NCBI GenBank assembly: GCA_963377175.1
Contig: CAUJNA010003319.1
Span: 411,001 to 475,000 of the forward strand
Direction of reading: 5' to 3'
DNA length: 64,000 nucleotides
Origin: Effrenium voratum
Taxonomy: Eukaryota; Sar; Dinophyceae; Suessiales; Symbiodiniaceae
The position numbers and the translations under genes are program-made. Below, piece after piece: positions 37,107-46,955 of this stretch (positions within the stretch are counted from its first letter, which is position 1; every line of letters begins with the position of its first letter). A model generated the notes under the pieces. It was given only the letters and a program-made list of their open reading frames with translations. It was not told the DNA's origin and ran no database searches.

Positions 37107-40100
37107 CTACCACCCTGAACCAGGTTCTTCCCGGTCCCTGGGCACGTCGTCTCTCCGGCGTCCACCACGGTCACCTCGATCACCTCCTCCATCCCGACGG
37201 CGATCCTCACCACCACCCCTATGGTGGTCACCAGCCGGAGGTCGGCGAGGCGGAGGGGGATCTGATTGGTGACGTCGGTCATCCCTGCGCCGGTCCCGGT
37301 GGCGATCGCGACGGTCGTCACCCGGGTCATCACGTCCGCGGCGCTCATCTCGCCCCGGACCGCGCCTCTCGGAGGTCTCCTCATGACGTGGAGGAGGTCG
37401 GCGATCATCGCGTCGGCCTCCGCGGGTATCCCTGCCACGATCATCCCTTTGTCGGGGCGGGCCAGGATCCTCGCGTCCACCTTTGCCAGGTCGATGTTTT
37501 CCTCGACCCTTCCCCTCACCCTTAGGACCGCGACGATCCTCGCGGGCCCCAAGCGCGGTCCTCGACCGATCGTCATCTCGGCGGGGCCGCGACTCATTTG
37601 CCGCACGAGTGGTCCGAGGCACACCCGGGGGAAGCTCCCACTCGTCGTTGTCGTCATCGCGCGGGTCATAGCCGCCATGGCCGCCCAAGGAACCGGTGGC
37701 ATCCCGTGGTGGGGACGCAGGAGTTCCGGGACCGCCCGATCGAAGACGAACTCGTGGAGTCGCGTCCTCGCCGGTAAAAGGATCCTTCTGGGTGTAGAAA
37801 CCCTTGGTCCTGCCCCTTCTCTCCCCACCTTCCACACCGCTTCTCGCGGGGACCGGGGATGGACGGGCAGGCTGGGCCATGCTCTTAGAGCTGGGTTGCC
37901 CGCTAGGCGGGACCTGAACGCCCCCCTGCCCTTTTTCGGGCGCGGGGACCCGACCACGAGATGTCCTCCTGGCCTTGGGTTGGTCGGACTCACCCTCCAG
38001 CTCGGACTCGGTGTCAGGGACACGAGTATTGATGGCCATGTCCTCTTCCTCAAACGGATCCCCAGTCGTTGTAACGCCTGCCGCAATGGGAGCGGGAGGA
38101 GGAGGAGGAGGAGTTGGCACAGCATCGCCAGAACTGACGCCTGCATGCGACACCACGGGAGTCTCCGGTTCTACCGGGACAGGCGGCGCAGGAGGAGCCG
38201 GGGGCGGTGGCGGAGGGGGAGGGATCTCCTCCTCGTCGTCGCCCATGGGCTCGTCAAGGTCGTCAGGCTTCTCGTCATCTTCGTGCGAAGAACCATCCGA
38301 TCCCAGCTCATCCTCCGCTGATCCAGCAAAGTCGGGCTCGTCTTCGTCCTTCACGCCGGGGCCTGGTGTAAGGCGAATTCCGGGTCGATGGCGATCGCGG
38401 GGTCGGAAGCGGTATTTCCTTGGTACAGGGTCGGACAGCTCCTGTTTGATGTCATCCTGGGTTTGAGGACGGTCGGCCAAGCAGGTGTCGTAGGCAACGG
38501 TGGACGTCCGGTAGATCAGATCGTCCATACTGCTGAGGTCGTTGAGGGTGTAGACGTACCCCTTCTTAATGCCTTCCCGTATCGTGTCCATAGCCCGTTT
38601 GAGGCGCGCGGCAGGATCGAACCCGGCCTTTCTCCGCATGGCCTGCAATATCCCGCAGTGCTGTGCGAGCAGCCCCACCTGGAACTTGAACCCCTCCCCG
38701 GACACATCGTTGGGGAGTATCGGAGAAAGGTGTCCTGTTCTCAGCCCAATGATATGGGCCTCAAGAATGTAGTAGGACGTGTAAAAGCCGCACCGGTTGG
38801 CGTTGAAGTTTGCGGTGGTTAGGCGTCTGCCCCACTCAGCCGCATATCCCTCATATTCTTCGAAGAATTCGGGGACGGAGCTCCCGTTGAAGGCAAGACC
38901 CCTTACCAAGATCGCCTTTGCTACCCACTCTTCCACGTTGTGGTCGACCGTGTCACGGTATTTGCCGTCAAGGACTTCGTCTCGGAGCGAGTCGTGAAGT
39001 TTTCGGAAAATGCCATCCACGTCCTCTTTGTCAAGGTACTTAGGAGGCCGCATCCCAGACATCAACAAGGACCGGGCATCGACGGCGGGACTCTGCGAGT
39101 AGAGGGCCATTCCGATGGCGTTGGCGTCTGCGTTGTTCCACAGAGCGGGGACGAAGCCCTCGTATTTTGCCAGCCAGGGAGGAATCACCCCGTCGGTGCT
39201 CGCTATCGTGCGAGGGCCGCCGTTCGTGTCTCCGGTGGGCAGGACGCCCTCATAGAAGATGGGAAGGTAGCAGGCGGTGCACAGGTGAGCGCCGACCGGG
39301 TGGGCCGTCATGCACCTATGGCATGGAACGGACACCACCTCGCGGATATGTTCCGTCTTGGTGATCTGATGATACTTCTCCATCTCGTCCCGACACTTCC
39401 TCGGGTTATCACTCACGGAGTTGAGGAAGTTGGGCGGATAGCACCAAGGCCTCAGGTAAATGATGGAACAGTCCTCCTTGAAGTAGACGCATCTCCAGTA
39501 CCCGATCGCGATGTTCTCGCGCGATGCAAAGGTACCCTGACGAGTAATGTGCATGCCCCCATTTTCCATGGAGAAGAAAAGTGCATCGATAGCCATGACC
39601 ACGTATCGGGGATCGCTCCTTTGGCGTCGACCCGAGGTGTGCAGCTCCGTCACATTGCTGTCGGTGATGCGGTCGACAGTGTCGTTGGGGCATTCTCCGT
39701 GATCGCGGAGGGATTGATATTCATCCGGCCGAGAGGGAAGGAGCTCGATCAGAGCTCGCCCACCCCGAATGATCGCCCCACGTTCTACGTAGAGCCGATA
39801 CATTCGGAGAGGCACCACCTTGTAGAGTGTCTTGGGAACCACCTTGGAGGTGATAGGAAGACAAACAGGGCTCTCGTAGAGCATGTATTGGTATCGTTCA
39901 CGAAATGCCCGGTAATCAGTGTCGGATCCGATCTCAAGCGACCTTACCGCCGCTATGCGGGCGGAACCAGGCAGCAACCGACGCTCCTTGTCACGAATGA
40001 CGGTGATGATGATCTCGAACATTCCCACCCCATCTTCGAGAAAGGAAGACAGGAGGTACGAGGAAAAAGCATCCTCCGACTCGACGCTGGTCCCGAAGTA

Positions 40101-43100
40101 GTGGCTCAGGAACTTCTTCAGTTGTATCACCGAAGTAACGTTCCCTTGCCCGCTGGCAGACGAGGCCTCCAACTCTGGGTCCTTGACTGCACCTGCATTT
40201 CCAGGCTGCACAGCCGTTCCACGGAGCGCGTCGCGTATTTCCGCGCATGCTCTCCTGTAGTAGTGCGAAGAGGCGCCCGTCCTACCCTTTACCTTCTGAC
40301 GGATCTCGTCGGCGAAGTAGTCCAGAAGCTCCTCGGGTGCGGGAACAATGGCCTGAATCATCAGGTCAGGATCACTCCTGGTCGGGAGGATAGGCCCTGC
40401 TCTGGACCTCACTCCCATCTCCAGGAATCGGGCAATGTCCCCGATTTTGGCGCACAGAGTAGTGATCGTGTTTCCGATCCTGGGGGCGATATCCTCGCCT
40501 CTCCTGGCGCCGAGGATGACCACGTTTTTCTTGATGGACTCCTCCTTCAGCCTCTCGAGGTTCCTCCGGGTGTCATCAGTGCCTTTCACCGCGCTGAGGC
40601 GGAGAACCGCAGGCTCCGGTTTGTCCGGTCGCACGAGCTGGCCGTCGGGGATCTGGTCGAAAATGCGCGAGGCGGACTTCACTGCTGGGACATTCCTGTA
40701 CTGATCCGGCACGCTGTAAAAGGCGTAGGCGAGAGTGTCATGCGAGGATGTCTCCCAGTACGTGTACTCCTCGGAATCACGCGGGTCACCGACGACGCGA
40801 CTCACGGTCCTCAGCTCGGCCAGAGCACGCTCCGCCTCGAACTGTGATCCGATCATCGTGGGCAGCATGGCCCTCTCCTCCTCCGTGCAGTCGACGTATA
40901 TGAACTGACCGGTATGCAGATCTCTGGGCGCGGCGAAGGGCCCCGCAGTGTCATGAACGCCCAGCAGAGTGCTCCTCGCCTCGACCTGGCTAGGGAGCGC
41001 ATCCGCAGGAGGATGGGCGGGCTCGGCAGGGGCGTCAGGGGCTTGAGTGGCAGGCGGAACAGGGTCGTCCTTCTTATGCTCAGAGGCCCCCGTGGCGGTT
41101 GTTCCCGCTGCCTCTCCTCCAGCCTCCACCGGTTTGTCCCGGGGCTCATTCATGTCAACGTCCTCACCGGCATTGTGACCTTCTTTCTCCGCCTTCTCCT
41201 TGGCCTCCTTGATCTCGCGTGCTGTAGGACGTCGATAAGCCGGCCAGGGGATGCCCATGATTTTGTCACCACGGGTGAAGGCGGACTCATCTCTGCGAAT
41301 GATAACTGCCCGATCCTCACGCGATCCAGACATGGCCAAAGGACCGCACATGGACCGGAAGACCTGCGCGACCGATTGTGCCAGGCAGTCCGGGTACTCC
41401 CCTCTGAGCGCGGTGGTTCGCCATGTGTCAGGGATGTTCGGCTCCAGCTTGTTGCCACGATCGTCGACGCGATCGAGCTCACCAACGATCTGGTGAAATG
41501 GCAACGAACCAAGCCGGGTCTTGCGGTGAGCGGCGTGGAGGCAGTCATAGAATGTCCTAATCTTCTGCAACCCAGCCACAGCACCGGCCACGTGCGGGTG
41601 AACGTGCCCCATCCTCCAGGCGGTCGCCAAGGCCATATCAAGGCCGGCACGGACCGCGGAGAGCTGGGAGTTAAGGTCATAGGCGTTCATGTACTCTGCC
41701 GTCCAAAAGACGTCATCCATGGGAATGACCTCGCCGTTCCTGGAATCGACCATTCCGAGTCGGGTCCCGTCGTGCACCATTGCATCGCACCGTGTCCTGT
41801 TCGGATACGAGTTGGAATTCCCAAGCGGCTGCTTGGCTTTTCCGAAGATGCCGGTGTGGTGGTCGCCGGACTCGCCCTTTCGGGTCACGAACTTGGAGTC
41901 GATCTGATCACGAATCTCCGGCGGGTACTCAGGGGGAACGATCGTTTCCATGACCTTTGTCCATTCGTCAGCCTCGGTTCTATCCGTGGCCTCCTTCCCG
42001 AAGTGGACATACTGGAGCTGCCTGGGGCCATGCACAGTGCATTTGTCTGCATATGCGTGGGCCCAGTCAACTAGCGTGGCGCGTTTGGCCATTTCACGTT
42101 GCCCATGGCGATCATTGGGAATGGCCGCGTTCAGCGTCCTCGATTGATCACCCTGCTCTTTAGTCACCTGGTCCGAGTTCCTCGCCTTGTTCGCGTAGCT
42201 TGCCACGATCGGCTCGAAATTTTTCTCTCGAGCGGCGATGTGATGAAGTACAAACTTGTCGGGCCGGGTGAATGCTTCGTCAAGGGGGATCGATCCTCTC
42301 TTCGGCTCCGTGTCGTCGCCATAGTAGTTGGGATTCCGTTCTTCGGGTTCCTCGAGGCCACCGTGCACCGGATCCTTCGACTCCGTGGCGCTAGCTCGGA
42401 CGACCCTGTGTCGGGACGATCTCCGCTGAGCTTTCCATGCCTCAAGCGTCTGAAAGGTCTCCTGCGAGTCGGGATCATAATACTCGCCATCGGGGGTGAT
42501 GGTATATCCCTCAACGGAGACCCCCGCGTCCCCGGTGGAGGTGCGGGCATCGGGGTCCACCTCATCGAACTCCGAGAGATCCTCCTTTGTCGGAGGTCCT
42601 CCCGATCCAGTGCTCCCCCCTACCTCCATTGAAGCAGCAGTGTGGGGATCGACGCCTGGTACGTCATCAGTCGTCTGATCAAGGGTCTTCATGAGGTCTT
42701 CGAAGCTCTCCACATCATTGCCTCTGATACCGACCGGTTTGGTCACCGGCGCTGCGGGCGGCCCACCTTCAGGGGTAGGAGTCGGGACAGTGGTGGGGGC
42801 GGCCGGTTCTACCGGCGTGCCACGCCAGTATGCTATCTCGGCGTCAACATCCATGTCGTCATCCTTCTCCTCGACGGTCGGGAGCGTGGGGACGTCCTTC
42901 CTTTCACTTCCCGCTGGCTTCTTCAGCTCCTCAGCCTTCTTTTTGGCCGCCGCCGCGGCCTTGCGAGATGCCTCAGGCGTCGCGAGGCGCGGGAAGTTGC
43001 TCTCGTCCTTCCCGGGCGGAGTCAGCACAGACTTGGGCAATGGCCCCCCCCATCGGGGGGCCTTTGGCGGGTCGGCAGGCTCGGGAACCGGTGAACTTCC

Positions 43101-46100
43101 CCCGGAAGTGCGGATGTTTGGCGCCCGAGCGGGAGGTGCACCCTTGGTAGCCGTAGAGCCGGGATCCGGCGACTTAGCTGGCGTGCCGCCCTTTGCGGGC
43201 ACGGAAGGGACAGGGGCCTTGGGGACACTCCTAATGTCGATGGGCCCCTTCGCCTTGGCGGGCGAGGCTTTCGGTGGCGAGACGGGGCGCGTCGGTGGCG
43301 ACATCATCTTCGGCGTAGGGCCTTTGGGCTCGGCCTGGCGGGCAGGAGCCTTCGCCACAGAGGGAGCCGCCGCCTGTGCGGGGGGCGTCACCTTAGATGC
43401 CGCATCAGTCATCTCTACGTCATGCGATTGACCAGAGCTATCTGCCCCGGCGACCTTCGCTGGCGGGGCGGTGGAGTAGGTTAACGAATCATCCCAGACC
43501 TTGGTCTGGAGAATCTTTTCGGCCTTCACCTTCGCGTCCTCGTCGGGAGGATACATGGTCTTCTTGTACAACATGCCCAACGTTTTCGCAGCATTGGTCG
43601 CACTCATGACGCGGTGTAGCGTCCACGAGATGTCCACGGCCGCGCTGGCGAGAGCCGGGAGCGCTACCACAGCTCTGTACTTGTTCGCGGGGGGGCCGGA
43701 ACTGCCGACACAGTGGTCGCCCCAGAAGGCGAAATCCGCAGGAACCACTATCAAGTTCCTCTTCATCGCTGCCCTGATGAACGTCGTGATGACGCCGAGC
43801 ATGTGGGTATTTCGAGCGGGCTGAAGCCATGACGCAACCGAAATGAGGATCACCACATTCGATCCAGCTCTCCTCACGGACTCAAGCCTTTCCAAGGTGG
43901 TGTGGATGAGGGTTTGCGCGTTGCTCTTGATGACCGACACCTGCTTTTTCTCATCCCAATCGGCCAGGTCATGGAGACGGGTCGCAAAAATGCAGGTGTC
44001 ATACTCCATGGCCCCCCTTCCAACCGCTTTTTCGCGGTCATGAGTGAGCCGTGTGGCCTCTTCGACCATGGTGGCGATGGGGATGTGGTAGCCGCTCTCC
44101 CCGTACGGGCAGTGGAATTGGATCTTCGGGACGGATCCCTTTCGTGGCCCGCTGTCAGTGGACCGGAGAGTGTCCAGTTGCGCACTGAACTCATCCGCCG
44201 TGATGTAAGAGCCCTTCTTGGTCTTCCCGCGCGACGCAAAGCAAAGGTCGTAGAAGACAAGCACCTGGGCATTGGCCTTAATCGTTGGCTCCTCCAAGTA
44301 TGTGGGAGGCCCCCAACCCGCTGCCATCGCGGCGAGGATACCGGTGACTCCGGTAGTGCTCATAGGCAGGAGGCCCTTCAACACCGACGGTATAGTCGGG
44401 ACATCAGAATCAATGCATGTGAGGGCGAATTCCGGGAACACGGTCAGGATGACGTTCCTGAACATTTGGTTTCCCCAACCTATCCACTCTTTTTCGAGGG
44501 CATTCTGGTCGTATGTAGTCAGATGAGAGGTCTTAGGCCTGCTCAGGCTGGGGAGCACCTCACTCTCGGGGTTCGTGATCCACTCTTGTTTGTACTTCCC
44601 GATCATCTTGTCGATGTCAAGAAACATATTGGACGGCGCCAGATGCTCCTCCATGATGTAACCCGAATATTTCGGGTACTCATTTTCGAGCGCAAATGGG
44701 ATCGACGATCCAGCCTCTTGCACCTTCACAGCGTATGTGTTGCTGACGAGACGATGCCTGGCGAACTCCGGACTGAATCCACCAGTCTTCGTGGGGGTGC
44801 TAGGAGCAGCCAATCGCTCCAGTTCGCGCTTGGTCGCGCCGATCTCCCCGATAGCATTAGGCTGAAAGAAGGCGCGCTTCCTCCAAGAGAGCGACGGAGA
44901 GCAGGGGTTAACCTCAATGTAAGGGTTGAACCGTTGCAACTCGACGTCTCCATTTGCGTAACATGTGGAGAACCCCTCACCACCCGTGATCAGCTCCAGG
45001 TCATGGGAGAACTTGATGGCGAGAGCAAAAATGGGTGCCCGAGCCAACATGAGACGCCGCGTTTTATCTCCGCGGGGGTTGTCACCGCTGGCAGCATCCA
45101 CAGGCAGCATGAAAGAAAGATGAGCCCAGACTCCTTGGCCGTAGTGCGCCCACGGGGTGTACCCGAGCGCTTGGCTGTATACCAGCGACGTCCAAATCCC
45201 GAGTTTGTCCTCGGACTCTGAACTCACCACCTCTTCATGGGCGATGGAGGCCCAAAGGGAGAACTGGCTGAGTCCGTGTGCCCAGAGCTTGTTCTCAATG
45301 CTCCCCTGTTGCCATTGGTTCCAATTCGGGGACTCGGCATCAATGACGGACGAGAGAGAGGGTACGATCCAATATCCCTCGCCTGCCGTGATGCCGTAGT
45401 CGTGGGCCACGTTGGTCACCCCGGGGGTGGCGAGCCTCTCAACCTTGTTCCACAGGAAGAACTGGTCAAGCACGGTTGCGACCTTCAGCTCAGAGGTCAT
45501 GTGCTCCGCAAATGCTCCAAACCCGCCGTAGGCCTCCATGGATGGCAGATGGTCGATCGATCTGCTAGTGGTCCTATCCTGACACATGTCGATGATCTCC
45601 TCCAAGGTTCTATCCTTAATGAGGGAGATGCCATCAACAACGATCTCTGGGGGAACGAACATAGCAAGAGGGCGCATTTGTAGCCACTTTCTCACCATGG
45701 AGGGCTCGTACTGAGTGAAGCTGCTGATGCCTCCCGTGTGTTGGGAACGGCGCGGATCACCCATGTCATAGCAGTCGGTTGTGAAGCCGACATAGCTCCG
45801 GTACTGGTTCTGCTTGACCGCCAAGTACTCAGTCCTCCAGTTCTTCTTCAACTCCCCGTCGGCGTTCGTGATGGACGAAGACCATCCTCCTCCGGATGGT
45901 CGACAGCAGGGGTGTACTGCCGGGTCGACATCCATCGTCTCATCAAGCCCGAGCGGCGCAATGTGGGCGTGAGGGAGGTAGTGGGTGGCAGAGCCACGGA
46001 TGGGGATCGCATCGCACAGGATTGCCGCAGCGGTCAGGGCATTGTGCTCAGTGGCGATGAAACCAGAATCCTTGAGCAGGGCGATTATGTTGGCCGCCCT

Positions 46101-46415
46101 TCCTCTTCGGTAATTTAGGATCTTGGTCCTAACATCCGCGGGAAAGGAATCATAGCCCTCACATTTGACGAGACCATTGATCATAGTCTCCACCTGCTCT
46201 CCGGTGATCACATCGCTCAAACGGGCAGCCTTTAAAGCCGCGCGACCGTTGAGCTTGGAAACCCAGCTGTTGAAGCTGTTCTGCATGATGTTGGCCACGG
46301 CTTTTACGCGGCCGGTGACAGGGTAGGGGAACCGCAGCGATGATGCGCTGGGAGGTGTGGGGAGGCTTTTCTCAGCCCCAGCCCTGGTGATCGATCCGCT
46401 TTCCGCGGAAGCCAT
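37107..46415 (-). CDS. ORF D: giant protein of unknown function in post-pol position
   Basis: 3102 aa from the first ATG (46415); the frame itself is open from about 46590. I recognise no family with confidence. An N-terminal globular half (about 1-970) is followed by a Pro/Ala/Lys-rich linker (about 970-1400). Two further globular stretches come next (about 1400-1800 and 1830-2680). In the latter, CHRC...CTAC (C-x2-C-x10-C-x2-C, about 2360-2380) looks like a zinc ribbon, and about 2185-2315 weakly resembles a KptA/TRPT1-like fold. The C-terminal 400 residues are disordered: acidic, then eight consecutive prolines, then Arg/Asp/Gly-rich to the stop, suggesting RNA binding. It has the same reading frame as ORF C but is separated by several stops, so it needs its own initiation, perhaps from a spliced RNA. 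There is no obvious signal peptide or membrane span, so an envelope role is not supported. Confidence 0.8.
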   Translation of the reverse strand: MASAESGSITRAGAEKSLPTPPSASSLRFPYPVTGRVKAVANIMQNSFNSWVSKLNGRAALKAARLSDVITGEQVETMINGLVKCEGYDSFPADVRTKILNYRRGRAANIIALLKDSGFIATEHNALTAAAILCDAIPIRGSATHYLPHAHIAPLGLDETMDVDPAVHPCCRPSGGGWSSSITNADGELKKNWRTEYLAVKQNQYRSYVGFTTDCYDMGDPRRSQHTGGISSFTQYEPSMVRKWLQMRPLAMFVPPEIVVDGISLIKDRTLEEIIDMCQDRTTSRSIDHLPSMEAYGGFGAFAEHMTSELKVATVLDQFFLWNKVERLATPGVTNVAHDYGITAGEGYWIVPSLSSVIDAESPNWNQWQQGSIENKLWAHGLSQFSLWASIAHEEVVSSESEDKLGIWTSLVYSQALGYTPWAHYGQGVWAHLSFMLPVDAASGDNPRGDKTRRLMLARAPIFALAIKFSHDLELITGGEGFSTCYANGDVELQRFNPYIEVNPCSPSLSWRKRAFFQPNAIGEIGATKRELERLAAPSTPTKTGGFSPEFARHRLVSNTYAVKVQEAGSSIPFALENEYPKYSGYIMEEHLAPSNMFLDIDKMIGKYKQEWITNPESEVLPSLSRPKTSHLTTYDQNALEKEWIGWGNQMFRNVILTVFPEFALTCIDSDVPTIPSVLKGLLPMSTTGVTGILAAMAAGWGPPTYLEEPTIKANAQVLVFYDLCFASRGKTKKGSYITADEFSAQLDTLRSTDSGPRKGSVPKIQFHCPYGESGYHIPIATMVEEATRLTHDREKAVGRGAMEYDTCIFATRLHDLADWDEKKQVSVIKSNAQTLIHTTLERLESVRRAGSNVVILISVASWLQPARNTHMLGVITTFIRAAMKRNLIVVPADFAFWGDHCVGSSGPPANKYRAVVALPALASAAVDISWTLHRVMSATNAAKTLGMLYKKTMYPPDEDAKVKAEKILQTKVWDDSLTYSTAPPAKVAGADSSGQSHDVEMTDAASKVTPPAQAAAPSVAKAPARQAEPKGPTPKMMSPPTRPVSPPKASPAKAKGPIDIRSVPKAPVPSVPAKGGTPAKSPDPGSTATKGAPPARAPNIRTSGGSSPVPEPADPPKAPRWGGPLPKSVLTPPGKDESNFPRLATPEASRKAAAAAKKKAEELKKPAGSERKDVPTLPTVEEKDDDMDVDAEIAYWRGTPVEPAAPTTVPTPTPEGGPPAAPVTKPVGIRGNDVESFEDLMKTLDQTTDDVPGVDPHTAASMEVGGSTGSGGPPTKEDLSEFDEVDPDARTSTGDAGVSVEGYTITPDGEYYDPDSQETFQTLEAWKAQRRSSRHRVVRASATESKDPVHGGLEEPEERNPNYYGDDTEPKRGSIPLDEAFTRPDKFVLHHIAAREKNFEPIVASYANKARNSDQVTKEQGDQSRTLNAAIPNDRHGQREMAKRATLVDWAHAYADKCTVHGPRQLQYVHFGKEATDRTEADEWTKVMETIVPPEYPPEIRDQIDSKFVTRKGESGDHHTGIFGKAKQPLGNSNSYPNRTRCDAMVHDGTRLGMVDSRNGEVIPMDDVFWTAEYMNAYDLNSQLSAVRAGLDMALATAWRMGHVHPHVAGAVAGLQKIRTFYDCLHAAHRKTRLGSLPFHQIVGELDRVDDRGNKLEPNIPDTWRTTALRGEYPDCLAQSVAQVFRSMCGPLAMSGSREDRAVIIRRDESAFTRGDKIMGIPWPAYRRPTAREIKEAKEKAEKEGHNAGEDVDMNEPRDKPVEAGGEAAGTTATGASEHKKDDPVPPATQAPDAPAEPAHPPADALPSQVEARSTLLGVHDTAGPFAAPRDLHTGQFIYVDCTEEERAMLPTMIGSQFEAERALAELRTVSRVVGDPRDSEEYTYWETSSHDTLAYAFYSVPDQYRNVPAVKSASRIFDQIPDGQLVRPDKPEPAVLRLSAVKGTDDTRRNLERLKEESIKKNVVILGARRGEDIAPRIGNTITTLCAKIGDIARFLEMGVRSRAGPILPTRSDPDLMIQAIVPAPEELLDYFADEIRQKVKGRTGASSHYYRRACAEIRDALRGTAVQPGNAGAVKDPELEASSASGQGNVTSVIQLKKFLSHYFGTSVESEDAFSSYLLSSFLEDGVGMFEIIITVIRDKERRLLPGSARIAAVRSLEIGSDTDYRAFRERYQYMLYESPVCLPITSKVVPKTLYKVVPLRMYRLYVERGAIIRGGRALIELLPSRPDEYQSLRDHGECPNDTVDRITDSNVTELHTSGRRQRSDPRYVVMAIDALFFSMENGGMHITRQGTFASRENIAIGYWRCVYFKEDCSIIYLRPWCYPPNFLNSVSDNPRKCRDEMEKYHQITKTEHIREVVSVPCHRCMTAHPVGAHLCTACYLPIFYEGVLPTGDTNGGPRTIASTDGVIPPWLAKYEGFVPALWNNADANAIGMALYSQSPAVDARSLLMSGMRPPKYLDKEDVDGIFRKLHDSLRDEVLDGKYRDTVDHNVEEWVAKAILVRGLAFNGSSVPEFFEEYEGYAAEWGRRLTTANFNANRCGFYTSYYILEAHIIGLRTGHLSPILPNDVSGEGFKFQVGLLAQHCGILQAMRRKAGFDPAARLKRAMDTIREGIKKGYVYTLNDLSSMDDLIYRTSTVAYDTCLADRPQTQDDIKQELSDPVPRKYRFRPRDRHRPGIRLTPGPGVKDEDEPDFAGSAEDELGSDGSSHEDDEKPDDLDEPMGDDEEEIPPPPPPPPAPPAPPVPVEPETPVVSHAGVSSGDAVPTPPPPPPAPIAAGVTTTGDPFEEEDMAINTRVPDTESELEGESDQPKARRTSRGRVPAPEKGQGGVQVPPSGQPSSKSMAQPARPSPVPARSGVEGGERRGRTKGFYTQKDPFTGEDATPRVRLRSGGPGTPASPPRDATGSLGGHGGYDPRDDDNDEWELPPGVPRTTRAANESRPRRDDDRSRTALGAREDRRGPKGEGKGRGKHRPGKGGREDPGPPRQRDDRGRDTRGGRRDDRRPPPRHEETSERRGPGRDERRGRDDPGDDRRDRHRDRRRDDRRHQSDPPPPRRPPAGDHHRGGGEDRRRDGGGDRGDRGGRRRDDVPRDREEPGSGW

Positions 46416-46955
46416 ATCACAGAACCCGCGTAGAAGTAGCGGAAGTGGGAAGTGGTCCAAGGCAGCCGCCGGCGGCGGTGCAGGAGGGCGATGGAGATCG
46501 CCAGTGGTCGCACAGCAGCGGTGCGTGAAGGTGGTGAAGATCACCAGCAGCCGAACGGCTGTCGAGGCCGGGGCGGAAAGTCCGTCTAGGACACGTCACC
46601 CGGGCCAGGGAATGTCGCAGCAGCGGCCCAAAGCGCGAGGCGGGGCGGCTATGTGCAACACTCAGGCTCTCACAAGTAGTGAAATAGAGGAGCTCAGTTG
46701 GATTTAAAGATGAATCGTACACAATCTCAAGACCGACAATACCATCAATAATAATCAAAAGGTCAAAGCCCCGTGTGTAGGGGAGTCCCATATGGTCTTG
46801 AAGTGGTCGGAAATGTGTATCGCTTGCCGATGTAGACTTCCGAGGAAGTCATGCTCAGCTGAGAGAGCCAAAAAGCGACATGTAAACGCTTATGAGCATC
46901 CCACACTGCATGGCGAGCAACAAGAGAGCACAGGTTCAACAGAGATCGAACACAT
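46416..46955 (-). other. Spacer between ORF C and ORF D
   Basis: 540 bp between the stop of C (TGA at 46956-46958) and the first ATG of D. The D frame has a TGA at about 46590. A 125-codon frame in another phase (46417-46791) has no recognisable content. A splice acceptor or internal promoter for D would lie here, but I cannot point to one. Confidence 0.5.

Noticed and set aside
38940..40847. 635-codon plus-strand frame
   Set aside because: Lies entirely antisense to ORF D, has no domain, and is best explained as a shadow of GC-rich codons.
43902..45221. 439-codon plus-strand frame
   Set aside because: Antisense shadow of ORF D with no recognisable content.
37107..46415. ORF D as an envelope protein
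   Set aside because: The position after pol fits, but I see no signal peptide, no membrane segment and no glycoprotein-like layout. The tail is RNA-binding-like.
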